Shown piece by piece: positions 1 to 9,591 of a stretch of DNA of 64,000 nt. The translations under genes and the position numbers were made by a program. The notes beneath the pieces are model-generated. The model was not told where the DNA came from. It did no database searches and saw only the letters and a list, made by a program, of their open reading frames with translations. The stretch comes from an uncultured Alphaproteobacteria bacterium (GTDB taxonomy: Bacteria; Pseudomonadota; Alphaproteobacteria; Puniceispirillales; UBA1172), in the NCBI GenBank assembly GCA_958431225.1, contig OY288107.1, positions 2,011,501-2,075,500 of the forward strand, given 5' to 3'. Position 1 is the stretch's first letter; each line of letters opens with the position of its first letter.

Positions 1-107
1 AAGCCACCGAAGCCGAATTGATGGCAAGCATCTTCCCGCATCCAACGCTGTCCGAGGCCATGCACGAATCGGTGTTGGATGCTTTTGATAGAGGGATTCA
101 TTTCTAA
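1..107 (+). CDS. lpd: dihydrolipoyl dehydrogenase, C-terminal fragment (cut by window edge)
   Basis: An open frame enters from the left edge (first whole codon at 3) and ends at TAA 105-107. The last 34 residues contain [13 protein letters not shown] followed by [10 protein letters not shown]. This is the conserved C-terminal dimer-interface region of dihydrolipoamide dehydrogenase, the FAD-dependent E3 subunit of the 2-oxoacid dehydrogenase complexes, where the His-Pro-Thr motif carries the active-site base. It lies 1 nt upstream of lipA, whose product makes the lipoyl cofactor that E3 reoxidises, so the pairing is functionally coherent. The family is assigned from the short C-terminus only. 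Confidence 0.8.
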   Translation, partial: ATEAELMASIFPHPTLSEAMHESVLDAFDRGIHF

Positions 108-108
108 A

Positions 109-1077
109 ATGGCAGAAGCACAACAACATAGGGGCGTAAAATTACGCGGGGAGGCACGCCACCCTGAAAAGGCGAAAAACCCGCCACGCCCGCAACCGAA
201 ACGCCCGCATTGGCTCAGGGTAAAAGCCCCACAATCCGAGGGCTATACGCAAACCCGCGACATTATCCGCGAACATAATTTAGTCACCGTCTGCGAGGAA
301 GCTGCTTGCCCCAATATCGGCGAATGTTGGCAGAAAAAACACGCGACCATGATGATTCTCGGCTCCGTCTGCACGCGGGCTTGTGCGTTTTGTAATGTCG
401 CCACCGGACGCCCGGACCAACTCGACCCCCACGAGCCAAGCCGTGTTGCCGATGCGGTGGCGAAATTGCAGCTCAATCACGTGGTCATCACTTCGGTGGA
501 CCGCGATGATTTGGACGATGGCGGGGCAGGGCATTTTGCGCAAGTCATCACCGAAATCCGCACCCGCACCCCCGCCACAACGATTGAGGTTTTAACCCCA
601 GATTTTCGGCGCAAAACCGGCGCGCTTGAACAAGTGGTGGCGGCGCGCCCTGATGTTTTCAACCACAATTTAGAAACCATCCCGCGCCTTTATCCAAGTG
701 TCCGCCCGGGAAGCCGTTATTTCCATTCCTTGCGCTTATTGCAACAGGTTAAAGAACTAGACCCAACCATTTTCACCAAATCGGGCGTGATGGTGGGGCT
801 AGGCGAAACCATGGAAGAAATTTGTCAGGTCATGGATGATTTACGCAGTGCCGATGTTGATTTCATGACCATCGGGCAGTATCTCCAACCAACGCCCAAA
901 CACCACCCCCTTGACCGCTTTTGGGCTTTGGATGAATTCGCGGAATTGCGCGCGCACGGCGAAGCCAAAGGATTTTTGTTAATTTCCGCCACGCCCCTGA
1001 CACGCTCATCATATCATGCCGATGCCGATTTCGCGGCACTCCGCCAAGCCCGCCAAGCCCACAATGACCGCATATAG
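109..1077 (+). CDS. lipA: lipoyl synthase
   Basis: A radical-SAM enzyme that inserts two sulfurs into octanoyl-lipoyl domains to make lipoate. The protein is 322 aa. The auxiliary cluster cysteines are C62, C67 and C73 ([12 protein letters not shown]) and the radical-SAM cluster is C88, C92, C95 (CTRACAFC). The C-terminal [13 protein letters not shown] carries the conserved RSSYHA serine ligand motif. I chose ATG 109, right after the lpd stop. The frame is open up to an ATG at 79, but that start would lie inside lpd. The 3' end overlaps the next gene by 14 nt. Confidence 0.97.
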   Translation: MAEAQQHRGVKLRGEARHPEKAKNPPRPQPKRPHWLRVKAPQSEGYTQTRDIIREHNLVTVCEEAACPNIGECWQKKHATMMILGSVCTRACAFCNVATGRPDQLDPHEPSRVADAVAKLQLNHVVITSVDRDDLDDGGAGHFAQVITEIRTRTPATTIEVLTPDFRRKTGALEQVVAARPDVFNHNLETIPRLYPSVRPGSRYFHSLRLLQQVKELDPTIFTKSGVMVGLGETMEEICQVMDDLRSADVDFMTIGQYLQPTPKHHPLDRFWALDEFAELRAHGEAKGFLLISATPLTRSSYHADADFAALRQARQAHNDRI

Positions 1078-1507
1078 CGAACAACGGCTCGTCCCGCACC
1101 TGCCCGAAAACCTCTATCATTTGGTAGGGGATGTGCATGCTTACCCGGAATTTCTGCCGTGGTGTTTAGCGGCGCGGGTGCGCGAGCAAGATGAGCGCAA
1201 AATGGTCGCGGATTTGATGATTGGCTTTCGGCTGTATCGGGAACGTTTTACCTCGTATGTGGATTTTTATCCTGAGACATTGAAACTGCATGTGCGCTAT
1301 GCCGAAGGTCCGTTTAAGCATTTAGAAAATTCGTGGCATTTTCAACCGCATCCAAGCGGATGTTTAATTGATTTCTCAGTTGATTTTGAATTCCGTTCGC
1401 GCCTGTTTCAATCGGTGATGGAATCGCTTTTCTCGGAGGCGGTGATGCGGATGGTCAAGGCTTTTGAGAGCCGTGCCGACACGCTCTATCCGCGTGTTGC
1501 CGAATAG
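1064..1507 (+). CDS. COQ10/RatA-type START-domain ubiquinone-binding protein
   Basis: 147 aa type II toxin RatA/COQ10 family protein of the START/SRPBCC fold. It opens with a short strand (QRLVPHLP), followed by the family signature [14 protein letters not shown] near residues 22-36 and [10 protein letters not shown] further on. Homologues bind coenzyme Q and help deliver it to the respiratory chain; the RatA name comes from an E. coli study proposing ribosome binding. In alphaproteobacteria it commonly follows lipA, as here. ATG 1064 overlaps lipA by 14 nt, suggesting coupled translation. The 3' end overlaps convergent pncC by 22 nt. Confidence 0.9.
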   Translation: MTAYSEQRLVPHLPENLYHLVGDVHAYPEFLPWCLAARVREQDERKMVADLMIGFRLYRERFTSYVDFYPETLKLHVRYAEGPFKHLENSWHFQPHPSGCLIDFSVDFEFRSRLFQSVMESLFSEAVMRMVKAFESRADTLYPRVAE

Positions 1508-2025
1508 TCGCGTAATGCTTCCGCCATTTTAGCCAGCGCCATCTGCGTGGTTTTTGCGCGCACATTTTCCCGCCCGCCGTCAAATACTTCCCGCCAGCTA
1601 GACACCGCCCCGCCCCGCATAGCCAGCCCGAACCACACCAAGCCAACAGGCTTATCCGCCGACCCGCCATCAGGCCCAGCAATGCCAGTGACAGCAACCG
1701 CAAGACACGGATGCGCGCCCGATTCCCCGCCCAATGCGCCTAATGCGCCGCCCCCCGATGCCCGCAACGCCTCCAAAGCCCCCACTGCCATCAATTCCGC
1801 AACCTGCTGACTAACCGCGCCATATTCTTCAATCACCGCCATAGGCACCCCCAGCATTTCGTGTTTTGCCTCGTTGGAATAGGTGATAAATCCGCGATCC
1901 ACCACCGCCGACGCCCCGGCAATGTCCGTCAGTGCGCCAATAATCATGCCGCCGGTGCAGCTTTCTGCCGTTACCAGCATCACCCCCGCTTGCCGTGCCA
2001 GTGCGATGACCTCCGCCGCCGTCAT
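1486..2025 (-). CDS. pncC: nicotinamide-nucleotide amidohydrolase (CinA C-terminal domain family)
   Basis: About 179 aa, the stand-alone CinA C-terminal domain. It deamidates NMN to nicotinate mononucleotide in the pyridine-nucleotide salvage cycle. Signatures are VTAESCTGG near the N-terminus, the YSNEAKHEMLGV segment and VAVTGIAGPDGGS. The N-terminal MoCF-like domain of full CinA is absent, which is common in proteobacteria. ATG 2025 forms an ATGA overlap with the upstream pgpA stop and has a GTGGGG ribosome-site-like stretch. An in-frame GTG at 2037 is the alternative. Confidence 0.92.
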   Translation of the reverse strand: MTAAEVIALARQAGVMLVTAESCTGGMIIGALTDIAGASAVVDRGFITYSNEAKHEMLGVPMAVIEEYGAVSQQVAELMAVGALEALRASGGGALGALGGESGAHPCLAVAVTGIAGPDGGSADKPVGLVWFGLAMRGGAVSSWREVFDGGRENVRAKTTQMALAKMAEALRDYSATRG

Positions 2026-2519
2026 GCGCCGCCCCACCAGTGATAAATCTGAAATCCGCCCATGATCAACGCCCCAGATATCGCCCCCGCCAGCACATCA
2101 TCGGCAATCACCCCGGCCGCCCCGGGCAGGTCTTCCGCTGTGCCAATCGGTGGCGGTTTCAAAATGTCAAAAAAGCGGAACAGCACAAATGCTAGAATCA
2201 ACACCGCTAGATAGTCCCACTGCCACACAGGCGCGATGGGAATTGCCAACAACACCAGCCACTGCCCGATGACCTCATCAATGATAATTTCCTTATTGTC
2301 GTGGGATGCCGTCAAAGCATGATGCGCATCAATCGCCGGAAACGCCACGATAGCCACCAAAATAACCGCCCCCACCAACACCAGCAAGCCGAACTCAACG
2401 GCAATAACAGCCCCCGCCACCGCCGCCACCAACGACCCCGCCGTCCCCGGAGCCGGCAGATACCCAACCCAGCCCAAAGTCGCAAAAGCCGAAAGCAATG
2501 TCGTGCGTGTGTTTTTCAT
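2022..2519 (-). CDS. pgpA: phosphatidylglycerophosphatase A
   Basis: 165 aa inner-membrane phosphatase that removes the phosphate from phosphatidylglycerol phosphate. Family motifs seen are GYLPAPGTAGS near the N-terminus, the acidic IIDEVIGQW segment, FRFFDILKPPPI and GVIADDVLAG. Three to four hydrophobic segments agree with a membrane protein. The start abuts the stop of ispDF (2520) with no gap, and the 3' end overlaps pncC by 4 nt, so ispDF-pgpA-pncC is very likely one operon. Confidence 0.95.
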   Translation of the reverse strand: MKNTRTTLLSAFATLGWVGYLPAPGTAGSLVAAVAGAVIAVEFGLLVLVGAVILVAIVAFPAIDAHHALTASHDNKEIIIDEVIGQWLVLLAIPIAPVWQWDYLAVLILAFVLFRFFDILKPPPIGTAEDLPGAAGVIADDVLAGAISGALIMGGFQIYHWWGGA

Positions 2520-3713
2520 TTATGCCTCCCCCCGCATCATAGCGACACTGACAATAGCATGAACGGCGATGGCTTCCCCGCGTCCGATACTGCCGACACC
2601 TTCGCCGGTGGTGGCTTTGATGCTGATTCGGCTCGCGTCAATGCCCAATAATTCCGCCAGCACCTCGCGCATTTTCTCGCGCAGATCCGCGCCCAGTTTC
2701 GGGGCTTCGGCAATGATCGTCATATCGCAATTTATAATGCGCCCGCCCATGTTTTTGAGCCTCTTACACGCATCCAACACGAATTGTTTAGAATCAGCAT
2801 CACGCCATGTGTCATCACTAGGCGGAAAATGCACGCCGATATCGCCATCGCCAATCGCCCCCAGAATCGCATCGGTGAGCGCATGCAGCCCAACATCACC
2901 ATCCGAATGCGCGTAGATTTCATGGCTATGGGGCAGGGCAACCCCGCACAGCATCACCCGCGCATCCTCCTTACCCGCATCAGCAAAACGATGCAAATCA
3001 TAGCCATGTCCGATACGTGTTTCGTGCGTGGTCGCAAAAATTTGTTCCGCCATCAGCCAATCCATCGCATCAGTGATTTTGAACCCACGCACATCGCCTG
3101 CCACGACAAAAACCTGCCCGCCATCCTGTTCTACTAGCGCGCTATCATCGGGCAGATTCGCGCCAGCAAAACGCGCATGCAACGCATAAATCGTATCAAA
3201 ACCGAAACATTGCGGGGTCTGCACCCGCATAATATTGTCGCGGGGGAGGGTGGATGCAACGCGCGCATCGGCAACCTGCTTCAAACTATCACTCGGGGCG
3301 AGGGCGGGAATCACCGCCTTCTGCCCGCTTTGATAAGCGTGTAGAAGCCGTGCTACCACATCTTTTGAAACATAAGGACGCGCGCCATCGTGAATCAATA
3401 CCGCTTTCCCTGAAGCAAGAGATTGCAACATCTCCAGCCCATTTTTTACCGAATCCTGACGTTCTGCCCCCCCGGCGACCACCTGCCAAGCATCCAGCCC
3501 ATGCGTGTCTAGTGCCGTGCGGTGATGCGCTTCCTTACCCGCAGGACAGACCACCACCCCGCCCAAACAACCCGCATACCCCGCCAAACTGAGCGTGGAA
3601 TACAGCCACAATTCCTGCCCGCCCAATTTGCGATATTGCTTAGGCACACCCGCACCAAGGCGCGCACCCTTACCGCCAGCAATTATCAAAGCATAAAAAT
3701 CACATTCCGTCAT
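2520..3713 (-). CDS. ispDF: bifunctional MEP-pathway enzyme IspD-IspF
   Basis: 397 aa fusion of two non-consecutive non-mevalonate isoprenoid enzymes. The N-terminal part, about residues 1-225, is IspD (4-diphosphocytidyl-2-C-methyl-D-erythritol synthase). It has the CTP-binding start ALIIAGGKGARLG, then HDGARPYV and MRVQTPQCF. From about residue 232 the IspF cyclodiphosphate synthase domain begins with RIGHGYDLHRF, whose Asp and His bind the metal. It continues with SDGDVGLHALTDAILGA and ends in IKATTGEGVGSIGRGEGI-like sequence (here IGRGEAIAVHA). The fusion is widespread in alphaproteobacteria and epsilonproteobacteria. It heads the leftward operon with pgpA. Confidence 0.97.
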   Translation of the reverse strand: MTECDFYALIIAGGKGARLGAGVPKQYRKLGGQELWLYSTLSLAGYAGCLGGVVVCPAGKEAHHRTALDTHGLDAWQVVAGGAERQDSVKNGLEMLQSLASGKAVLIHDGARPYVSKDVVARLLHAYQSGQKAVIPALAPSDSLKQVADARVASTLPRDNIMRVQTPQCFGFDTIYALHARFAGANLPDDSALVEQDGGQVFVVAGDVRGFKITDAMDWLMAEQIFATTHETRIGHGYDLHRFADAGKEDARVMLCGVALPHSHEIYAHSDGDVGLHALTDAILGAIGDGDIGVHFPPSDDTWRDADSKQFVLDACKRLKNMGGRIINCDMTIIAEAPKLGADLREKMREVLAELLGIDASRISIKATTGEGVGSIGRGEAIAVHAIVSVAMMRGEA

Positions 3714-3756
3714 AGCCTCTTTATAGCGACAAATGCGCGAATTGCTAGTTTCGCCT

Positions 3757-3785
3757 TTTACTTTTTTTTACCCGCGCTTTATGCT
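3757..3785 (+). promoter_or_regulatory. candidate sigma-70 promoter for dusB-ntr operon
   Basis: TTTACT at 3757-3762 and TATGCT at 3780-3785 are separated by 17 nt in the AT-rich divergent gap between ispDF and dusB. The -35 is a weak match. The predicted leader before dusB ATG 3823 would be about 30 nt and includes a TTTGGAG ribosome-binding sequence at 3809-3815. Confidence 0.4.
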
Positions 3786-3822
3786 AACAATGCCTAAATT
3801 TTAAGCATTTTTGGAGCCATCC

Positions 3823-4806
3823 ATGCAAATCGGTGCTGTCAGCCTCAATCACAATGTCATCCTCGCGCCTATGTCTGGCGTGAGCGATTGGCCGTTCCGC
3901 CGTATTGTGCGTGGGTGCGGCGGCGGTTTGGTGGTGTCGGAAATGGTGGCGAGCGCGGCGATGATAAGCGGTGTCAAAAAAGAAATGCGGAAACTATCTA
4001 GCGATGCGGCGGCGGAATATCCATTTGCCCTGCAATTAGCCGGATGGGATGCCGACATGATGGGCGAGGCGGCACGGATTGGCACCGATTTAGGCGCGGC
4101 GACGATTGATTTGAATCTAGGCTGTCCCGCGCGCAAAGTCACCGGTAGATTGGCAGGTTCGGCACTGATGCAGGACGAAGCCAATGTCGCGGCGATTTTC
4201 CAAGCCGTCATCAAGGCGTCCACCCGCCCGGTCAGCGTCAAAATGCGTCTCGGTTGGGACGACCAAAACCGCAACGCCCCCAACATCGCCCGCATTGCCG
4301 AATCTAGCGGATTGGCAATGATTAGTGTGCATGGGCGCACCCGCTGTCAATTCTATAAAGGCAAGGCGGATTGGCAAGCGGTGCGCCGGGTGGTGGAAGC
4401 GGTAAGCCTGCCGGTGATTGTCAATGGCGATATTAACTCTGCCGCCACTGCGGACACTGCGCTAGCGGAATCCGGGGCGCAAGGCATTATGGTTGGGCGT
4501 GCGGTGATGGGGAAACCGTGGTTAGTGGGGCAGTTAAATCATTGGCTTCAGCATAGGGAGTGGCAGGACGCCCCTAGCATTGCCAAGCGTTATGAGATTA
4601 TGCGCGCACATCTTGATTTGATGCTGACGCATTATGGCACGCACGGCTTGCGGTTGGCGCGCAAGCATATCGGGGCTTATGCGCAAAACCTGCCCCACGC
4701 CGCACAAATGCGCCAGATTGCTAATAACAGCACCGATGCTAGCCACGTTTTCGCCGCCATGGATGCGTGGTTTCGGCAATTAGATTCTTGCGATGAGGCG
4801 GCGTGA
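3823..4806 (+). CDS. dusB: tRNA-dihydrouridine synthase DusB (NifR3-like)
   Basis: 327 aa FMN-dependent TIM-barrel enzyme that reduces uridines in the tRNA D-loop. It begins with [14 protein letters not shown]. The catalytic cysteine is C101 in [23 protein letters not shown] and VNGDI are the FMN/RNA-binding segments. ATG 3823 follows GGAG by a good distance, so an upstream in-frame TTG at 3811 is rejected. The family member in this position was originally called nifR3 because it precedes ntrBC in Rhodobacter, and the same order is seen here. The stop overlaps the ntrB start by 1 nt (TGATG). Confidence 0.96.
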   Translation: MQIGAVSLNHNVILAPMSGVSDWPFRRIVRGCGGGLVVSEMVASAAMISGVKKEMRKLSSDAAAEYPFALQLAGWDADMMGEAARIGTDLGAATIDLNLGCPARKVTGRLAGSALMQDEANVAAIFQAVIKASTRPVSVKMRLGWDDQNRNAPNIARIAESSGLAMISVHGRTRCQFYKGKADWQAVRRVVEAVSLPVIVNGDINSAATADTALAESGAQGIMVGRAVMGKPWLVGQLNHWLQHREWQDAPSIAKRYEIMRAHLDLMLTHYGTHGLRLARKHIGAYAQNLPHAAQMRQIANNSTDASHVFAAMDAWFRQLDSCDEAA

Positions 4807-5909
4807 TGTTGGCTATCCCTAACCTATCCGATGTGATTTTGCATTCCATCAACGTGCCGATATTGGTGGTTGATGGGGATAATCGGCTCATTGAAGCCAA
4901 TAGCGCGGCGGAGGAATTTCTGCAAATGGGGCGGCGCAGTTTAATGCACCAACCCTTGCGCCAGATTTTCCCGCCCCCGTGTGTTTTGGAAGAAATGCTA
5001 GAAAAACCGCGCCAAACCGCTTCTAGCGTCAGCGACCAAAATATTGAAATTATCAGCCCCAATATCGCACGGCAGGGGCGGGTTTGGGTCAATCTGCACC
5101 TGTCGCCTCTGCTAGACCGCCCGGAGCATGTGGTGATTCTACTACAACCCCACGCATTGGCGGAACGTTTGCGCGGGCAGGAGCAATTTCGCGGCACGGC
5201 ACGGCAATTATCGTCCTTTGGGGCGATGTTGGCGCATGAGATGAAAACGCCCCTTGCCGGGATTCGCGGGGCGGCGGAATTATTGGCAAATAGCGGAGGG
5301 CCAAATAGTGAAGGGGGGGCGGACAGATTGGCGGATTTAATCATTGCTGAAAGCGACCGCATGACCAATCTGGTGGCGCGTATGGAATCGCTGAGTGCCG
5401 GGCATAGCATCACGCCAAAACCCCTCAACATCCATGAGGTGATTGACCATTGCCTAAATCTAGCGGGGCAGAGTTTCGGGGCGGGGTATGTATTTGAAAA
5501 AAACTTTGACCCATCATTGCCGGAAGTTGCGGGGGACAGAGACTTACTCATCCAAGCCTTAACAAATATCATCAAAAACGCCTGCGAAGCATCGGATAAA
5601 AAAGATGAAATTATGATCAAAACCAGTTATAGTCTCGGCGAAAAACTGCGCCTTTCCGCCGATAAGAAGGGCGCGATGCTCGGGGTGGCGGTGGGCAATC
5701 GTGGGGGCGCTATCCCGCCCGAATTAAAGCCGCGCATTTTTGACCCATTCGTCACCAGCAAAGCCGATGGGGGCGGGCTAGGCTTGGCACTAGTCGCCAG
5801 CATCGCCGCCGAGCATGGCGGTTCGGTGGATTTGCACGAAGCCGATGGCTTGACGATGTTTCAACTCAATGTGCCGATAGTGCCAATTGCAGTGGAGGAG
5901 GGGGCGTGA
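4806..5909 (+). CDS. ntrB: nitrogen-regulation sensor histidine kinase NtrB
   Basis: 367 aa cytosolic kinase with a PAS-like N-terminus (about residues 8-118) and no membrane segment. The phospho-acceptor is H144 in AHEMKTPLAGIRGAAE, the N box is LTNIIKNACEA and the G2 box GGGLGLALV. The usual G1-box Asp (DNGPG) reads GNRGGAIPPE, an Asn-type variant known in many kinases, so activity is probably kept. It is expected to phosphorylate NtrC under low nitrogen with PII input. Start and stop both make TGATG 1-nt overlaps with dusB and ntrC. Confidence 0.95.
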   Translation: MLAIPNLSDVILHSINVPILVVDGDNRLIEANSAAEEFLQMGRRSLMHQPLRQIFPPPCVLEEMLEKPRQTASSVSDQNIEIISPNIARQGRVWVNLHLSPLLDRPEHVVILLQPHALAERLRGQEQFRGTARQLSSFGAMLAHEMKTPLAGIRGAAELLANSGGPNSEGGADRLADLIIAESDRMTNLVARMESLSAGHSITPKPLNIHEVIDHCLNLAGQSFGAGYVFEKNFDPSLPEVAGDRDLLIQALTNIIKNACEASDKKDEIMIKTSYSLGEKLRLSADKKGAMLGVAVGNRGGAIPPELKPRIFDPFVTSKADGGGLGLALVASIAAEHGGSVDLHEADGLTMFQLNVPIVPIAVEEGA

Positions 5910-7354
5910 TGCAAAAAGATGCGAAAATTCTGCTCGCTGATGACGACCCATCCTTGCGTTTGGTGCTTGAAGAAGCCCTAAAACGCGATGGGCATGCGGT
6001 GGTTTTGGCGGCGAGCATTGCCGAAACATTGGCGTGTTTGGACGATGCTGACATTAAAATTTTGGTATCGGATGTGATGTTCCCCGATGGCAATGCGCTC
6101 GAAAAATTGGCGAAAATTCGCACCAAACGCCCGGACATCGCCATCGCCGTGATGAGCGCGCAATCCACGCTCCTCACCGCCGTCAAAACCATCGAGTACA
6201 AAGTAGAGGCGTATCTGCCCAAGCCATTCCCCTTGCGCGAATTGATTGGCGTAGTCGCGCGCCTTAACGATAGGGCGCAAACCCCCGCACCGCCAGCAAT
6301 AGCGCCCACAGACGACACCCCCGCCATCATCGGCAAATCGCGGGCTATGCAGGAAATTTACCGCAATATCGCACGGCTGATGCCCACGGATTTGACGGTG
6401 ATGATTAGCGGCGAATCCGGCTCAGGCAAGGAGGTGGTCGCCCGCGCCATCCACGATTTAGGCAAACGCCGCGATGCGCCCTTTGTCGCTATCAACATGG
6501 CGGCAATCCCGCAAGAACTCATCGAATCCGAATTATTTGGTTATGAAAAAGGCGCGTTCACCGGTGCTGACCGCCAAAATCTAGGGCGTTTTGAACAGGC
6601 TAGCGGCGGCACATTATTCCTTGATGAGATTGGCGATATGCCCCTCAACGCGCAAACTCGGCTATTGCGGGTGTTGCAGGACGGGACTTTCACCCGCCTC
6701 GGCGGACGCAAAATGATTAGCGCCAACTGCCGCATCATCGCCGCCACCCATAAAGACCTCGCCCAAGCCATCAAGGACGGCGAGTTCCGCCATGATTTAT
6801 TCTATCGGCTCAATGTCGTGCCATTGCAGCTGCCGCCCCTGCGCGCACGGGCGGAAGACATCCCTGACCTCATAGAAAACATCATGCGCCGTGCGCAAAA
6901 GGACGGCTTGGAAAGCAAAATCATCACCGATGAAGCCATGCAATTATTAAAACGCCATGCTTGGCCGGGCAATGTGCGCGAATTGGAAAATACCATCAAA
7001 CGGCTATTGGTGTTGGTGGATGGCGGCAAAATTGAAACAGCGCATTTGGACGATATACTATCCCCGCATCAGCCATCAACATTAGGGGGGGCATCGCATT
7101 TAGCCGAACTCATCGCCAACCAGATGGAACAATTTTTCGCCGCACATAATGGCGCGCTACCCCCGAACGGCATCTATGAGCGCATTTTGGCGGAGGTGGA
7201 ACGCCCTTTACTCACCCGCACTTTATCGGCTACCAAAGGCAATCAGCTCAAAGCCGCTGAGGTTTTAGGCATCAACCGCAATACTTTACGCAAGAAAATC
7301 ACCGCCCTCGGCATTGACCCAAAATCCGAACGTGATTGGAATCAGCCCTCATGA
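5909..7354 (+). CDS. ntrC: nitrogen-regulation response regulator NtrC (sigma-54 activator)
   Basis: 481 aa. It has a receiver domain with acidic pocket D11-D13 and phospho-acceptor D55. The AAA+ domain carries Walker A GESGSGKE, an intact GAFTGA loop for sigma-54 contact and Walker B LFLDEIGD. The C-terminal Fis-type helix-turn-helix (KAAEVLGINRNTLRKKI) binds enhancer DNA. With all parts intact it should activate sigma-54 promoters for nitrogen assimilation. It is translationally coupled to ntrB and ntrY (ATGA overlap at 7351). Confidence 0.96.
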   Translation: MQKDAKILLADDDPSLRLVLEEALKRDGHAVVLAASIAETLACLDDADIKILVSDVMFPDGNALEKLAKIRTKRPDIAIAVMSAQSTLLTAVKTIEYKVEAYLPKPFPLRELIGVVARLNDRAQTPAPPAIAPTDDTPAIIGKSRAMQEIYRNIARLMPTDLTVMISGESGSGKEVVARAIHDLGKRRDAPFVAINMAAIPQELIESELFGYEKGAFTGADRQNLGRFEQASGGTLFLDEIGDMPLNAQTRLLRVLQDGTFTRLGGRKMISANCRIIAATHKDLAQAIKDGEFRHDLFYRLNVVPLQLPPLRARAEDIPDLIENIMRRAQKDGLESKIITDEAMQLLKRHAWPGNVRELENTIKRLLVLVDGGKIETAHLDDILSPHQPSTLGGASHLAELIANQMEQFFAAHNGALPPNGIYERILAEVERPLLTRTLSATKGNQLKAAEVLGINRNTLRKKITALGIDPKSERDWNQPS

Positions 7355-9591
7355 AATCGCCCCTTTCCCAAAATAGCACAACACGGCGTCTAGGCATGGA
7401 AACGCGCCTTGCCTATGGGGCGATTGTGGTGGCGATGGCGCTTGGGGCGATGACCTATGCGGTGCTATCTAGCCCCAGTTTTTTGGATGAGCAATCCGAT
7501 ATTACTTTGCTGTTGTTCGGGTTGAATATCACGGTTTTATTTGTGCTATCGGCGTTTGTGTTGCGGCGCATTGTGCATATCATCCGTGAAAGACGCCGCC
7601 GCATGGCCGGGCATCAGCTCCATTGGCGTCTGGCGAGCTTGTTCGGGTTGATTTCGGTTCTGCCGTCATTGGTGGTGATGAGTTTTGCTGTTTTCGTGTT
7701 GGATGTATCCCTGCGGGGGTGGTTTGATGCGCGCATTTCAACCGCAGTGGAAGAATCGGTGACTATCGCCAATTCGTATTTAGAAGAACATAAACGTTCG
7801 GTTAGCGGGCAGTTGTTGGCGATGGCGAATGATGTCAATCGCCAAGCCTCAACGCTGGTGGGCAATCGCGGGCAGTTTGACCGCGTCCTGACGCATCAAG
7901 CACGGGTGCGGAATCTAGCCGAGGCATTAGTCATGGACTCCACCGGACGCATTTTAGGCAATTCGCAATATGCTTACGCCATTACATTTTCGGATTTGAG
8001 CGATGCGTTTTACGAACAAATGCAACAGGGCGAGGTAGCGATTGCCGATGCCGAAAATAATAACCGCATCCGTGCCGGCTTGCGCCTCAATCAGTTTGTT
8101 GATGCGTATTTATTGGTGGGGCGGTTTGTTGACCCGACGGTGTTGGCGGCGGTTGACCGTACACGCTTTGCCGCCTCCACCTATCAGTTGCTGGATTTGC
8201 GTCAGCTTGATTTGCAGATTAGTTTTAGCGTGATGTTTGGCATGGTGTCGTTGTTGCTGTTATTGGGGGCAGGGTGGCTCGGGTTAAATTTTGCCAATGC
8301 CATTGTCGCCCCGATTAGCTCCATCATCAGCGTCGCCGATAAAGTGCGTTCGGGAGACCATACCATCCGCGTGGGGAAATTGGACGATAGCGGTGAAATT
8401 GGCGAACTCGCCGCCTCCTTTGATAAGATGCTGGATGAAATGAACAAAAACCGCCAAGAATTACTAGAAGCCAATATCCAACTAGACAAACGGCGTGAAT
8501 TCACCGAAGCCGTTTTGGGCGGGGTGTCCTCAGGCGTGATTGGCATTGATGCGGAACAGATGATTACGCTACCCAATTTAGCGGCACAAAAGATGCTGGA
8601 TATTGAATCGCATGAAGTGGTCGGTAAAAAATTGGTGGATGTCGTGCCTGAATTCGGCGAGGTGTTGGAACGTGCCGCCAATACTACCCGCAAAGCCCCC
8701 AAAGCCCCCCAAAAAGCACCAGAAATGAATGTAGAAATCACCCGCAATGACCGCCAACTGACTTTATTGGCAAGGGTCACCCGTGAGATGATTGCCGGGC
8801 GTTTGGTCGGCTATGTGGTGACCTTTGATGATGTGAGTGCGTTGATGGACGCACAGAAAAAGGCGGCGTGGGCGGATATCGCACGGCGTATCGCGCATGA
8901 GATTCGCAACCCCCTAACGCCGATACAGCTGGCGGCGGAACGGCTAGCTTCAAAATTCACCATTGATGATCCGCAAAAGCAGGAAAGTTTTGCCTCAAAC
9001 CTCGCCATGATTACCCGCCAAGTTGATGATATTCGCCGTATGGTGGATGAATTTTCGGCATTTGCCCGCAGTCCCGCCCCGAAAATTGCCCCGCATGATT
9101 TGATACAGATTGCCGAATCGCAAATCATGCTGTTCCATAATAGCGATACCAATATCCGCTTTGAGGTGGATTTCGGCGGCATGACAAAAGCCCCGATTGC
9201 TTGCGATGATGCGATGATACGCCAAGCCATCACTAACCTATTACGCAATGCGGTGGATGCGATGGTGGAAGCCGATACCAAAGATAAAAAATTGCTCGTT
9301 GCTGTTAAAATGGATGCTGATGCGGTGGAATTGCAGGTGATTGATAATGGTCCAGGCTTGCCGAAAAAGGGGCGCGCCAGCCTCACCGACCCTTACGTCA
9401 CCAATCGCGGTAAAGGCACCGGGCTGGGGCTTGCTATCGTCAAAAAAATCATGGAAGACCATGCGGGGGAATTGATTCTTGGCTCAATGAACGATGATGA
9501 TGCCCCGCCCCGCAAGGGCTATCACGGCGCCTGCATCACGCTACGTTTTGACGGCAAAATCGGAGACGGGGATGAGGAGGCATCAACATGA
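7351..9591 (+). CDS. ntrY: membrane sensor histidine kinase NtrY
   Basis: 746 aa. Three hydrophobic segments near the N-terminus (about 22-42, 52-72, 95-117) and one at about 291-312 flank a periplasmic domain. A HAMP domain (about 313-368), a PAS domain (about 383-500) and a HisKA domain follow, with phospho-acceptor H516 in IAHEIRNPLTP. N box TNLLRNAVDA and G boxes DNGPGLP and GTGLGLAIV are intact. NtrY/NtrX form the second nitrogen/redox-linked two-component pair of alphaproteobacteria. ATG 7351 overlaps the ntrC stop. A Lys/Ala/Pro-rich stretch near residues 447-457 (APKAPQKAP) interrupts the PAS region. Confidence 0.95.
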   Translation: MKSPLSQNSTTRRLGMETRLAYGAIVVAMALGAMTYAVLSSPSFLDEQSDITLLLFGLNITVLFVLSAFVLRRIVHIIRERRRRMAGHQLHWRLASLFGLISVLPSLVVMSFAVFVLDVSLRGWFDARISTAVEESVTIANSYLEEHKRSVSGQLLAMANDVNRQASTLVGNRGQFDRVLTHQARVRNLAEALVMDSTGRILGNSQYAYAITFSDLSDAFYEQMQQGEVAIADAENNNRIRAGLRLNQFVDAYLLVGRFVDPTVLAAVDRTRFAASTYQLLDLRQLDLQISFSVMFGMVSLLLLLGAGWLGLNFANAIVAPISSIISVADKVRSGDHTIRVGKLDDSGEIGELAASFDKMLDEMNKNRQELLEANIQLDKRREFTEAVLGGVSSGVIGIDAEQMITLPNLAAQKMLDIESHEVVGKKLVDVVPEFGEVLERAANTTRKAPKAPQKAPEMNVEITRNDRQLTLLARVTREMIAGRLVGYVVTFDDVSALMDAQKKAAWADIARRIAHEIRNPLTPIQLAAERLASKFTIDDPQKQESFASNLAMITRQVDDIRRMVDEFSAFARSPAPKIAPHDLIQIAESQIMLFHNSDTNIRFEVDFGGMTKAPIACDDAMIRQAITNLLRNAVDAMVEADTKDKKLLVAVKMDADAVELQVIDNGPGLPKKGRASLTDPYVTNRGKGTGLGLAIVKKIMEDHAGELILGSMNDDDAPPRKGYHGACITLRFDGKIGDGDEEAST

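Noticed and set aside
5641..5800. Loss of kinase function in NtrB from the GNRGG G1 box
   Set aside because: Asn-type G1 boxes of the form V-x-N-x-G-x-x-I-P occur in working kinases and all other boxes are intact.
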